Assembly (NCBI GenBank): GCA_910588595.1
Contig: CAJUQU010000094.1
Coordinates: forward strand, 1-12,415
Origin: an uncultured Lachnospiraceae bacterium
GTDB taxonomy: Bacteria > Bacillota_A > Clostridia > Lachnospirales > Lachnospiraceae
Direction: 5' to 3'
Length of the DNA: 12,415 bases
In this document: piece after piece, positions 1-7,002 of the stretch
Numbering within the stretch: position 1 is the first letter of the stretch
Layout of the letters: the number at the start of each line of letters is the position of its first letter
Program-made: the position numbers and the translations under genes
Notes under the pieces: model-generated
Seen by the model: the letters and a program-made list of their open reading frames with translations, nothing else
Databases searched by the model: none
What the model was told of the DNA's origin: nothing

Positions 1-136
1 ATCGATAAAAAATTTATAAACCGCCACTTTCCAAAATATTCTTCCATTATTATCTAAAGAACACACTTTTTGATATTTATTTTCCTTAATTTGTGTTAAA
101 CTAAAAAGTAAATCTGACAAAAAGGAGAACTTTCGT

Positions 137-952
137 ATGTCGATAAAAGCTGATCTACACATGCATACAAATTTTTCAGGGGACAGTGATGCCAAGATGG
201 AAGATATGATACAGCGAGCCATCTCTCTGGGTCTGACGCACATCTGTATCACGGAGCACTATGATCCCGATTATGTCTACGCGCCGGACGAGCCCGCCCT
301 ATTTGACTTGAACACAGATTCTTATCTATATGAACTCCTGAAACTAAGGGAAAAATACAAAGAACAGATCTCAGTTGGTTTCGGCGTGGAGCTAGGTCTC
401 CAACCCCATCTAAAACGCCAGCTTGCCGTATATTCCAAGTCTCACGACTTTGACTTTATCATCGGCTCCTCACATCTGTGCTGCCGAAAAGACCCTTACT
501 ACCCTGCTTTTTTTGAGGGTCGCAGCGCGGACGAGGCGCACCACGAATATTTCCAGGCTGTTCTGGAATGTGTGAAATCCCTTCCGTATTTTGATGTGTA
601 TGGTCATCTCGACTATGTGGTCCGCTATGGTCCAACGAAAAACGAACAGTATACCTACGCAAAACACGCTGATGTTTTTGACCGGATCCTGACACACCTG
701 ATCGAAAATGAAAAGGGGATCGAACTCAACACAAATGGCTTCCGCGCCGGGCTCGGACAGCCCAATCCGTGCGCAGATATCATGAGAAGATATCATGAAC
801 TCGGCGGCGAGATCGTCACGATCGGTTCCGACGCCCACACACCTGATGAGATCGCCTCGCACTTTGACGAAGCCTGTGACATACTGAAAGCCTGCGGGTT
901 CCGATATTACTGCATTTTTCAGTCACGTATACCCGAATATTTCAAACTGTAA
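137..952 (+). CDS. hisJ: PHP-family histidinol-phosphatase (HisJ/HisK type)
   Basis: Predicted cytosolic phosphatase that dephosphorylates L-histidinol phosphate to histidinol, the next-to-last step of histidine synthesis. The 271-residue protein has the ordered PHP metal-site motifs: DLHMHT (residues 6-11, H8 and H10), ITEHYD (38-43, E40 and H41), GVELGLQP (83-90, E85), GSSHL (110-114, H113), GHLDYVVRYGP (156-166, H157) and GSDAHTPDEI (230-239, D232 and H234). Length and motif spacing fit the HisJ/HisK family, which replaces the HAD-type HisB phosphatase in Firmicutes. The start is supported by AAGGAG at 122-127, nine bases before ATG. No other his genes lie beside it, so it appears to be a detached pathway gene; a related PHP phosphoesterase with another substrate cannot be excluded. 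I saw no convincing -10/-35 pair in the AT-rich 136 bp upstream. Confidence 0.87.
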   Translation: MSIKADLHMHTNFSGDSDAKMEDMIQRAISLGLTHICITEHYDPDYVYAPDEPALFDLNTDSYLYELLKLREKYKEQISVGFGVELGLQPHLKRQLAVYSKSHDFDFIIGSSHLCCRKDPYYPAFFEGRSADEAHHEYFQAVLECVKSLPYFDVYGHLDYVVRYGPTKNEQYTYAKHADVFDRILTHLIENEKGIELNTNGFRAGLGQPNPCADIMRRYHELGGEIVTIGSDAHTPDEIASHFDEACDILKACGFRYYCIFQSRIPEYFKL

Positions 953-986
953 GAACATTTGGTCAGCAACTTTTTGTGAGGCAGCC

Positions 987-1205
987 ATGATATCCACGAA
1001 AAACAAGCGCAAAATAGAATATGAAGGAATCTCATATTATTGGTATGTGCGGATAAATGACCGCGGTCACAGAGTTCATATTATCTCCGTTGACAAAAAG
1101 GTTCATCTGGAGTATCCTTTCCTGGATACCGAGCTCCCTGTCACACCGCAGGATATCAAGAAGCATTTAAAGGAATATCACGATACCATCGGGACGATCA
1201 AATGA
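987..1205 (+). CDS. Small uncharacterised protein, 72 aa
   Basis: I do not recognise this protein. It is a 72-residue, basic and aromatic-rich polypeptide without signal peptide or membrane segment. The N-terminal two thirds (for example YEGISYYWYVRIND and HRVHIISVDKKVHLEYP) reads as alternating hydrophobic/polar beta strands, followed by a short predicted helix (PQDIKKHLKEYHDTI), so a small beta-sheet domain with a C-terminal helix is plausible. ATG at 987 is preceded by a weak TGAGG at 977-981, five bases away. It begins 34 bp after the histidinol-phosphatase stop on the same strand and could be co-transcribed with it. Its stop codon overlaps the end of the convergent mnmA by 8 bp. Support for it being real is the ribosome site, the uninterrupted frame and non-random, protein-like composition. 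Function unknown. Confidence 0.65.
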   Translation: MISTKNKRKIEYEGISYYWYVRINDRGHRVHIISVDKKVHLEYPFLDTELPVTPQDIKKHLKEYHDTIGTIK

Positions 1206-2277
1206 TCGTCCCTCCGCCAAGAACATAATCATTTTGGTAAAATACAACTGCCTGCCCGGGTGTCACAGCCCTGACGGGCTTTTTGAAACTGCACCTTACC
1301 TGTCCATTCTGCATTTTCTCGATCACACATGCCTCGCCTGCGTGGGAATACCGGATCTTTGCAGTCACTTCCAATGGCTCTGCAATATCCTCAACTGCCA
1401 TGAAATTCAGGTCATCACATACAAGCGAATCCGAATAAACGTCCTGCGCCTCACCGATCACAACCTCGTTGGTCTCCGGTCTGATCTCTGTCACAAACAC
1501 GGGACGTCCCATTGCCAGGTTCAAGCCTTTTCGCTGCCCTACTGTATAATGTATGATCCCCTTATGCTGTCCTAAGATTTCACCTGCTGCCGTGACGAAT
1601 TGCCCTGGTGCTGGTATCTTGTCTGCCCGCGCCTCCCTTCGGACCACCGCCGCGTAATCGTTATCTGGAACAAAGCAGATATCCTGGCTGTCAGGCTTTG
1701 CCGCCACAGGAAGATCCAGCCTCTGTGCGAGCTCCCTGATCTCATCCTTATCATGATCACCGACTGGCATCAGCGTGTGCGCAAGCTGGTATTGTGTGAG
1801 ATTGTATAGGGCGTACGTCTGATCCTTTTTTGCCGTAACAGATTTGCGCACTGCATACCTGTTGTTATCGAGTTGTATAATGCGAGCGTAATGTCCCGTT
1901 GCAATATAGTCTGCCCCGATCTCCATGCTCCGCCTAAGGAGTGCTTCCCACTTCACATATCTGTTGCAAAGGATGCAGGGATTGGGCGTCCTTCCCCGCA
2001 GATATTCCTCCACAAACGGATCGATCACACATTCACGAAACTCACGCTTAAAATTTAGTACATAATGCGGTATGCCAATTTTCTCTGCCACACGCCTGGC
2101 ATCTTCCACGGCACTCAACCCGCAGCAGCCACCATTTTCCTCTATCTGATCCTGATCCTCATCCTGCCAGATCTGCATAGTGATGCCTATGACATCATAC
2201 CCTTGTTCCTTCAACAAGTATGCTGCCACCGACGAATCCACTCCACCTGACATCCCTACAGCAACCTTCTTTCCCAT
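1198..2277 (-). CDS. mnmA: tRNA-specific 2-thiouridylase MnmA
   Basis: MnmA activates U34 of the tRNAs for Lys, Glu and Gln with ATP and inserts sulfur delivered as a persulfide, giving the s2U part of the wobble modification. From the start chosen here (359 aa) the PP-loop motif SGGVDSS lies at residues 10-16, the catalytic Cys in NPCILCN is C101, and the second active-site Cys in DICFVPD is C201; the GQRKGL motif at 247-252 is also typical. A longer reading frame would begin at 2322, but AGGAAGGG at 2284-2291 (minus strand) sits seven bases before the ATG at 2277, and MGKKVAVGMSGG is the usual N-terminus, so the inner start is preferred. It lies 68 bp downstream of the helical-repeat gene and is probably co-transcribed. 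No iscS-like cysteine desulfurase is nearby. The 3' end overlaps the convergent small gene by 8 bp with no visible terminator. Confidence 0.95.
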   Translation of the reverse strand: MGKKVAVGMSGGVDSSVAAYLLKEQGYDVIGITMQIWQDEDQDQIEENGGCCGLSAVEDARRVAEKIGIPHYVLNFKREFRECVIDPFVEEYLRGRTPNPCILCNRYVKWEALLRRSMEIGADYIATGHYARIIQLDNNRYAVRKSVTAKKDQTYALYNLTQYQLAHTLMPVGDHDKDEIRELAQRLDLPVAAKPDSQDICFVPDNDYAAVVRREARADKIPAPGQFVTAAGEILGQHKGIIHYTVGQRKGLNLAMGRPVFVTEIRPETNEVVIGEAQDVYSDSLVCDDLNFMAVEDIAEPLEVTAKIRYSHAGEACVIEKMQNGQVRCSFKKPVRAVTPGQAVVFYQNDYVLGGGTII

Positions 2278-2345
2278 AAACATCCCTTCCTGCCGCAGCC
2301 GTCCGTTTTCTGTGATACTCACATGTACTTCCTATGTAACGCGGA

Positions 2346-3182
2346 TCACGCTTTTGCCAGCAGTCCCTGCATATCCGCCTTTGCAGCCTCCAGCTCTGCC
2401 TGTGGGAGAGAACTGCTTTGCGCAAAACAATCCATGAAGCGCTTTTGCCAGACCGAATTCCCCAATTGACCAAACAGGTTAGACAGCTCTTCGTAGCTGG
2501 CATAGTAGGAGGCATCCTTCTCCAGTACAGAGAAATAGTATTCCGCTGCCTTGTCGAGCTCTCCCATATCCCAGTGGAAACCACCCAGATCATGCCGAAC
2601 CTCCAGACTTTCCGGCTCTTCCTGCAGCGCCTTGTGATACAGTGCAAAACCGGTGTTAGGCTCCTGCCTGATACAGTATGTGGCAGCTGCCTGACACAGA
2701 ACATGAGCTTTCTGATCACAATCGCTGCACTGGTATGCCTGCAAAAACATATCCCCTGCAAGCTCCATTTCACGAAGCCGCCAGAATACCTCGCCCGCTG
2801 TACAATAGAGCTCCCAGTGTTCATCGGCATTCCGATTTTGCTCCAGCCCCTCTATCACACACGCCGCTGCAGACTCATAATCCTCTTGGACGGCATAAAA
2901 ACCCACATCCTGCAGAATCCCCTCCAGCGGCATAAACTCCCGTTTAAAGATCTGCATCGGATGCTCGCTGTCCTGATTGCAGAACATCAGAACAAAACCC
3001 GGATATGACATGATCCCATAACCGTGTCTATCCCCAGCTATCCCCATAGGAGACTGATCCGGCGAAAAATGAAGCCCCTGGATCATCTTGATCGCCTCCG
3101 CCTTCGTCACCCCGCCGGACTCGTCATAAAAAACAGGTTCCTCCTCTGCACTGTTATGCTGCTTGTTCGATTTATCTCCCAT
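2346..3182 (-). CDS. TPR-like helical repeat protein of unknown function
   Basis: Predicted soluble 278-residue protein with no signal peptide or membrane helix. The N-terminal ~90 residues are charged and then form a compact region (GVTKAEAIKMIQGLHFSP, followed by GIMSYPGFVLMFCN). From about residue 95 on there are successive helix pairs with TPR-like spacing, for example EDYESAAACVIEGLEQN, AGDMFLQAYQCSD, GFALYHKALQEEPESLEVRHDLG and GELDKAAEYYFSVLEKD, so a tetratricopeptide-type scaffold for protein contacts is the best reading. It is rich in Cys. The start at 3182 is chosen because AAGGAGG (3191-3197, minus strand) lies eight bases upstream; an upstream in-frame ATG at 3200 overlaps that ribosome site and is unlikely to be used. 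It precedes mnmA with 68 bp between them. No partner or pathway is evident beyond this linkage, and I do not assign a function. Confidence 0.8.
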   Translation of the reverse strand: MGDKSNKQHNSAEEEPVFYDESGGVTKAEAIKMIQGLHFSPDQSPMGIAGDRHGYGIMSYPGFVLMFCNQDSEHPMQIFKREFMPLEGILQDVGFYAVQEDYESAAACVIEGLEQNRNADEHWELYCTAGEVFWRLREMELAGDMFLQAYQCSDCDQKAHVLCQAAATYCIRQEPNTGFALYHKALQEEPESLEVRHDLGGFHWDMGELDKAAEYYFSVLEKDASYYASYEELSNLFGQLGNSVWQKRFMDCFAQSSSLPQAELEAAKADMQGLLAKA

Positions 3183-3316
3183 ATAAATTCCCTCCTTCAT
3201 CCACAGTTCAATTTTCCCAATGCTATTATTTTATCATATGCACCCCTTGAATACCATAATATTTTATCCAAATTTGTATTCGATCGCATTTTACCTGTTC
3301 CTTAACTACTTATAGA

Positions 3317-3343
3317 CATATTTGACAAATTTATCCATACATT
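3317..3343 (+). promoter_or_regulatory. Candidate sigma-E-type promoter of the spoVB-like gene
   Basis: CATACATT at 3336-3343 matches the Bacillus sigma-E -10 consensus CATACAnT, and CATATT at 3317-3322 resembles the -35 element, with a 13-bp spacer. spoVB of B. subtilis is known to be in the sigma-E regulon, so the position makes sense. The spacing is at the short side and the DNA is AT-rich, so this is an inference. It overlaps a sigma-A-like candidate at 3322-3349. Confidence 0.45.
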
Positions 3344-3349
3344 TATAAA
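3322..3349 (+). promoter_or_regulatory. Candidate sigma-A-like promoter of the spoVB-like gene
   Basis: A perfect TTGACA at 3322-3327 is followed after 16 bp by TATAAA at 3344-3349. A start point near 3356 would give a leader of about 18 nt carrying GGAG at 3363-3366, seven bases before the ATG. It competes with the overlapping sigma-E-like reading; the sequence alone does not decide between them. Confidence 0.4.
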
Positions 3350-3373
3350 AAGTAAATCTGCCGGAGCTATCCT

Positions 3374-4744
3374 ATGTATTCAAATCGATCCGCAAAACAG
3401 CTTCGTTCTTACCTGAATCCAAAATACTTAAAAAACCCTGTCATCGCTGGCACTTTTTTTCTCACCGCTGCCGGTATCGTCACGAAATTGATCGGATTTT
3501 TTTACCGGATATTCCTCTCGAGAATCTTTAATGAAGAAAGTCTTGGCGTCTTTGGACTCATCTCTCCTGTCATGATGCTCATGCATGCAGTGTGCGCCGC
3601 CGGCATCCAGAATGCCATCACCCGCTTTGTGGCTGCCTCCAAAAGGGAAAAATCCTCCGAGGCATACAGCTATCTCTTTACCGGAGTCGTGATCTCCCTG
3701 CTGCTCTCGGGCTCAATGGCTTATGTGATCTTTAATCAGGCGCCATTTATCGCGGTCAGCATCATCGGAGAGAGGCGGTGTATCCCGCTGCTTCGCATCA
3801 GCGCCCTGTCATTTCCGCTCGCCACGGTGCACTCCTGCATCAACGGTTTCTTCTATGGGCGGAAAAGGGCCGCGATCCCAGCGTGTTCCATGATCCTGGA
3901 ACAATCCTGCCGCGTTCTCACTGTCTATATCTTATTTAAGTTATCTGTGCAGACAGGTTTAAACGTGTCGTTATCCTATATATGCATAGGACTTCTTGCC
4001 GGCGAATTTTCTTCGGCGCTTTTTTCGTGTTTCATGCTTGCGATCAAACCTGATCATTCAGACTTTTCCATGCGAAAATCCCTTTCCTGCCGCAAGGGTA
4101 TCTCCATCGTATCACTGGCGCTGCCCATCAGCCTCAACAGAGTATGTATCAGCTTTATCTCAACCATAGAGACCATCCAGCTTCCCAAAATGCTCGTTTC
4201 CAGCGGTCTCGCCACTTCTGATGCCCTGTCTGTCTACGGCGTCTTCTCCGGAATGGCACTTCCGCTCATCATGTTCCCGAGTGCTTTCACCGGATCCGCT
4301 GCCTCGCTTCTGCTCCCGTCCGTATCGGAAGCGCAGGCGCAGGGCAACACAAAGAGGATCCAGAAAACGATCTATCTGACAATTGTGCTCTGCTTCTTAC
4401 TCGGAGTCATGTGCTTCCTGTTTTTCTTTACTTTCGCTGAGATACTGGGCAAACTCCTTTTTGACAGCGGTATCGCGGCGAGCCAGATCCGTGCGCTCTC
4501 CTTTGTATGCCCCTTTCTGTATATGTCAGGCACACTCTCGAGTATCCTTCATGGACTTGGCAAAACCGGTATTACTTTCATTTTCAATATGTCAAGCATC
4601 CTTTTCCGGCTTGGCTTTGTATTTCTCGCAGTTCCTCTGATCGGTTTTTCAGGCTACATTTATGGCATCCTGATCAGCCAGATCCTATATGATTTTCTAA
4701 TAATCCTTGCTTTAAGGCACTATTTGTTATATGATAAAAAATAG
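3374..4744 (+). CDS. spoVB: SpoVB-like flippase, MOP (MATE/MVF/PST) superfamily
   Basis: Polytopic inner-membrane protein of 456 residues, read as about 12-14 hydrophobic helices with short basic loops. The N-terminus after a polar stretch, GTFFLTAAGIVTKLIGFFYRI, followed by a loop with LSRIFNEESLGVFGLISP and then GIQNAITRFVAA, is the hallmark beginning of the SpoVB/polysaccharide-transporter branch of the MOP superfamily. SpoVB-type proteins are thought to move lipid-linked cell-wall or cortex precursors across the membrane; B. subtilis SpoVB (about 518 aa) is needed for spore cortex formation. This one is somewhat shorter. ATG at 3374 has GGAG at 3363-3366. The gene stands alone, divergent from the helical-repeat gene, with candidate sigma-E and sigma-A promoter motifs. 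A general lipid-linked oligosaccharide flippase is the alternative; the exact substrate cannot be read from sequence. No clear terminator follows. Confidence 0.78.
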   Translation: MYSNRSAKQLRSYLNPKYLKNPVIAGTFFLTAAGIVTKLIGFFYRIFLSRIFNEESLGVFGLISPVMMLMHAVCAAGIQNAITRFVAASKREKSSEAYSYLFTGVVISLLLSGSMAYVIFNQAPFIAVSIIGERRCIPLLRISALSFPLATVHSCINGFFYGRKRAAIPACSMILEQSCRVLTVYILFKLSVQTGLNVSLSYICIGLLAGEFSSALFSCFMLAIKPDHSDFSMRKSLSCRKGISIVSLALPISLNRVCISFISTIETIQLPKMLVSSGLATSDALSVYGVFSGMALPLIMFPSAFTGSAASLLLPSVSEAQAQGNTKRIQKTIYLTIVLCFLLGVMCFLFFFTFAEILGKLLFDSGIAASQIRALSFVCPFLYMSGTLSSILHGLGKTGITFIFNMSSILFRLGFVFLAVPLIGFSGYIYGILISQILYDFLIILALRHYLLYDKK

Positions 4745-4961
4745 CGGCCAGCCTTATATGCGCTGTCCCTGAGGAACCGTTAAGTGATCAATCCTCAATC
4801 TGACCTGTCCAAATGTCCGCATGCGACATCAGAAAATCTCGACGTAAGGCAGTGCTCTTCATGTGATCCTCTAATCACGAGGTGATCTGCACCTGAATAT
4901 TCGTACAGCATCAGATGAACAGGTTATTTAACAGTTCTTAAAATACGAAAGGAGCAAGACA
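4745..4961 (+). other. Intergenic leader region before the DAHP synthase gene
   Basis: These 217 bp hold no convincing gene. Small potential hairpins on the plus strand are TGAGGA/TCCTCA (4770-4775 with 4792-4797), GTGAT/ATCAC (4863-4867 with 4874-4878) and AGGTG/CACCT (4880-4884 with 4890-4894). An alternative pairing ATCAC/GTGAT (4874-4878 with 4882-4886) excludes the last two. No T-box core motif and no T-rich terminator were seen. The ribosome site AAAGGAG is at 4948-4954. Confidence 0.4.
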
Positions 4962-5990
4962 ATGAGTTTTGAATTTATAAAAAAACTGCCAACTCCTGAT
5001 CAGATCAGGGCGGAATATCCTGTCCCTGACACGATGCAGGCGTTAAAGAAAAAGAGGGACCAGGCAATCAGCGACGTGCTGACCGGCAGATCAGACAAAT
5101 TTCTGGTGATCATAGGTCCGTGTTCTGCAGACAACGAAGATGCCGTGTGTGAGTACGTATCAAGGCTTGCCAAAGTCAACGACAAAGTCAACGACAAATT
5201 GATCCTTATCCCGCGGGTATACACCAACAAACCGAGAACAACCGGTGATGGTTACAAGGGCATCGTACACCAGCCCGATCCTGAAAAGGGCACCGACTTC
5301 TTGAAAGGCATCATCGCGATGCGCAAAATGCAGCTGCGCGTCATGTCCGAATCTGAGCTGACCGCCGCCGACGAGATGCTCTACCCTGAAAACTGGGGGT
5401 ATGTTTCCGATATCCTCTCCTATGTGGCGATCGGCGCCCGCTCTGTGGAGGATCAGCAGCACCGTCTCGTTGTCAGCGGCTTCGATGTGCCCGCCGGAAT
5501 GAAAAATCCGACAAGCGGCGATTTCAGCGTCATGCTCAATTCCGTATACGCGGCACAGCATCCCCACCCGTTCATATACCGCGGCTGGGAAGTCAACACG
5601 ACAGGAAATCCCCTCGCGCACACAATTCTGCGCGGCGCAGTGAACAAACACGGCAGCAATATCCCGAACTATCACTACGAAGACCTCATGCGCCTGCTGG
5701 AGAAGTACAACGAACGCGACCTGATCAATCCGGCGTGTATCATCGATGCAAACCACAGCAACTCCAACAAACAATTTAAAGAACAGATCCGTATCGTCCA
5801 CGAGGTCATGCACTCCCGCAGAAACAGCGCAGAACTGGCAAATCTCGTCAAGGGCGTCATGGTTGAGAGTTATATCAAGGAAGGCAGCCAAAAGATCGGT
5901 GAACATATATACGGAAAATCAATCACTGATCCATGCCTTGGCTGGAAGGACACAGAGGATTTGATCTACAGGATCGCAGATTTTATCTGA
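4962..5990 (+). CDS. aroF: 3-deoxy-7-phosphoheptulonate (DAHP) synthase, class I AroG/AroF type
   Basis: Cytosolic first enzyme of the shikimate pathway, condensing phosphoenolpyruvate and erythrose 4-phosphate to DAHP. The 342 residues align well with the E. coli AroG/AroF/AroH type (about 350 aa). Visible active-site elements are IIGPCS (metal ligand C54), RVYTNKPRTT (85-94), GARSVEDQQHR (158-168), IDANHSNSNKQF (261-272, metal ligand H265), GVMVES (298-303, E302) and YGKSITDPCLGW (317-328, D323). AAAGGAG at 4948-4954, seven bases before ATG, fixes the start. Residues 71-79 read KVNDKVNDK, encoded by an exact 12-bp tandem repeat, but the segment is not longer than in E. coli. The gene is monocistronic, ending at the bidirectional hairpin at 6022-6058. 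Which aromatic amino acid inhibits it cannot be stated, so the aroF symbol is nominal. Confidence 0.94.
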   Translation: MSFEFIKKLPTPDQIRAEYPVPDTMQALKKKRDQAISDVLTGRSDKFLVIIGPCSADNEDAVCEYVSRLAKVNDKVNDKLILIPRVYTNKPRTTGDGYKGIVHQPDPEKGTDFLKGIIAMRKMQLRVMSESELTAADEMLYPENWGYVSDILSYVAIGARSVEDQQHRLVVSGFDVPAGMKNPTSGDFSVMLNSVYAAQHPHPFIYRGWEVNTTGNPLAHTILRGAVNKHGSNIPNYHYEDLMRLLEKYNERDLINPACIIDANHSNSNKQFKEQIRIVHEVMHSRRNSAELANLVKGVMVESYIKEGSQKIGEHIYGKSITDPCLGWKDTEDLIYRIADFI

Positions 5991-6021
5991 ACCCTGACAT
6001 TTTCCTCCGCACGGATCTGCA

Positions 6022-6058
6022 CATAAAAAACGCAAGCCGCAGGCTTGCGTTTTTTATG
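6022..6058. terminator. Bidirectional intrinsic terminator between aroF and xerD
   Basis: A perfect 17-bp inverted repeat, 6022-6038 with 6042-6058, and loop GCA. The GC-rich core GCAAGCC/GGCTTGC is flanked by six A on the left and six T on the right, so it is an intrinsic terminator read from either side. It lies 31 bp after the aroF stop and just beyond the convergent xerD stop, and can serve both genes. Confidence 0.93.
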
Positions 6059-6063
6059 CAATC

Positions 6064-6948
6064 TTATCCTCTTGGATGCGCCTTGGCATACACTTCCCTG
6101 ATGCGGTTGTGCGTCAGGTTCGTATATACCTGTGTCGTCGAAATATCGGAATGACCCAGCATTTCCTGAACACTCCTTAAATCTGCTCCATTCTCTACCA
6201 AATGCGCAGCAAAAGAATGGCGGAGCGTATGCGGTGTAATATCAGCCACAATACCGGCTTTCTTTGCATAATACTTGATCAGTTTCCAGAAACCTTGTCT
6301 ACTCATCGGCTGTCCCGAACAGTTCACAAACAAAATCTCCGAGTGCAGATCAAACAGCATTACATCACGCGCTTTCTCAAGATAATTTGTCATTGCCTTC
6401 CTGGCAGCAGCACCGAACGGAATCACTCTCTCTCTGCTGCCGTCCCTGCAGATGATAAAGCCCATCTGCATATTCACATCGGAAACTTTTAGGGTAATCA
6501 GTTCCGTCACGCGGATTCCAGTCGCGTACAAAAGCTCTAACATAGCTTTATCGCGAATCTCTTTGGGAGTATCTCCCTTTGGCTGCTCTAGAAGCCATAT
6601 AACCTCTTCCGGAGTCAGAATCTCAGGCATCTTCTTCTCAATCTTTGGAGCCTTCAACCCATCAGACACGTCTGTTTCCACAACGCCCTCTTTGCACAGA
6701 TAGTGGAAGAAAGCTTTTATAGAAGCGACATTTCTGGATATGGTTGCAGCTGCAAAATGATTGTCACCTAAATACACAATATAGGATTTCAGGATGTCCG
6801 ATGTGATCTCATTCACATCAACGATATCCCTTTCTTCTAAATACTGGCGCAGCTTACCTAAATCCCTCTTGTATGATAATTCAGTATTATTCGAAGTTTT
6901 CTTTATATTATGTAAATAAGAAATAAAATTATTAATTTCTTTTTCCAT
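6064..6948 (-). CDS. xerD: Tyrosine recombinase XerD
   Basis: Site-specific recombinase that with XerC resolves chromosome dimers at dif. The 294 residues comprise an N-terminal SAM-like core-binding domain (about 1-95) and a C-terminal catalytic domain (about 108-290). Catalytic residues visible are R146 (ATGIRVTEL), H240 and R243 (HTLRHSFA), H266 (LGHSDI) and nucleophile Y275 (STTQVYTNL). The beta-hairpin that normally carries the catalytic Lys as GKGxKER reads CRDGSRER (167-174), placing D169 where Lys is expected. Length and gene order (nudix, spoIIM, xerD, as in Bacillus) support the housekeeping XerD over a phage integrase. ATG at 6948 follows AGGAGG at 6962-6967 at a rather long 13-base spacing; no better start exists in frame. 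A TTGATT-17-TATAAT promoter lies at 7003-7031. The name XerD rather than XerC rests on synteny. Confidence 0.88.
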   Translation of the reverse strand: MEKEINNFISYLHNIKKTSNNTELSYKRDLGKLRQYLEERDIVDVNEITSDILKSYIVYLGDNHFAAATISRNVASIKAFFHYLCKEGVVETDVSDGLKAPKIEKKMPEILTPEEVIWLLEQPKGDTPKEIRDKAMLELLYATGIRVTELITLKVSDVNMQMGFIICRDGSRERVIPFGAAARKAMTNYLEKARDVMLFDLHSEILFVNCSGQPMSRQGFWKLIKYYAKKAGIVADITPHTLRHSFAAHLVENGADLRSVQEMLGHSDISTTQVYTNLTHNRIREVYAKAHPRG

Positions 6949-7002
6949 AAATTTTGAAAAACCTCCTCATAAAGATTTGATTTACCCCTTATGCCTACTC
7001 CT

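Noticed and set aside
1..136. Promoter for the histidinol-phosphatase gene (TTGATA at 70-75)
   Set aside because: No acceptable -10 hexamer lies 16-18 bp downstream; the nearest, TAAACT, is 21 bp away.
2195..2830. Leftward 211-residue frame across the mnmA/TPR-like junction
   Set aside because: It overlaps two well-supported genes in another frame and its translation is Arg/Cys/Trp-rich without any recognisable domain.
3201..3300. Promoter of the TPR-like gene
   Set aside because: Several TAAAAT/TATGAT boxes exist on the minus strand, but none has a credible -35 at 16-18 bp.
4813..4866. 17-codon frame MSACDIRKSRRKAVLFM as an attenuation leader peptide for the DAHP synthase gene
   Set aside because: It has no ribosome site, only one Phe and no Tyr or Trp, and no terminator/antiterminator pair follows.
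4916..4944. TGAACA-17-TAAAAT as the promoter of the DAHP synthase gene
   Set aside because: The start point would fall near 4951, inside the ribosome-binding site, leaving almost no leader.
4745..4961. T-box riboswitch upstream of the DAHP synthase gene
   Set aside because: The conserved AGGGTGGNACCGCG-type core is absent and there is no T-rich terminator.
5160..5906. Leftward 248-residue frame antisense to the DAHP synthase gene
   Set aside because: The sense strand codes for a clear enzyme; the antisense translation is an artefact of its codon use.
6064..6948. Tyrosine recombinase as a sign of a prophage or integrative element
   Set aside because: Length, motifs and the nudix-spoIIM-xerD order identify housekeeping XerD; no att-like repeats, tRNA gene or phage genes are near.
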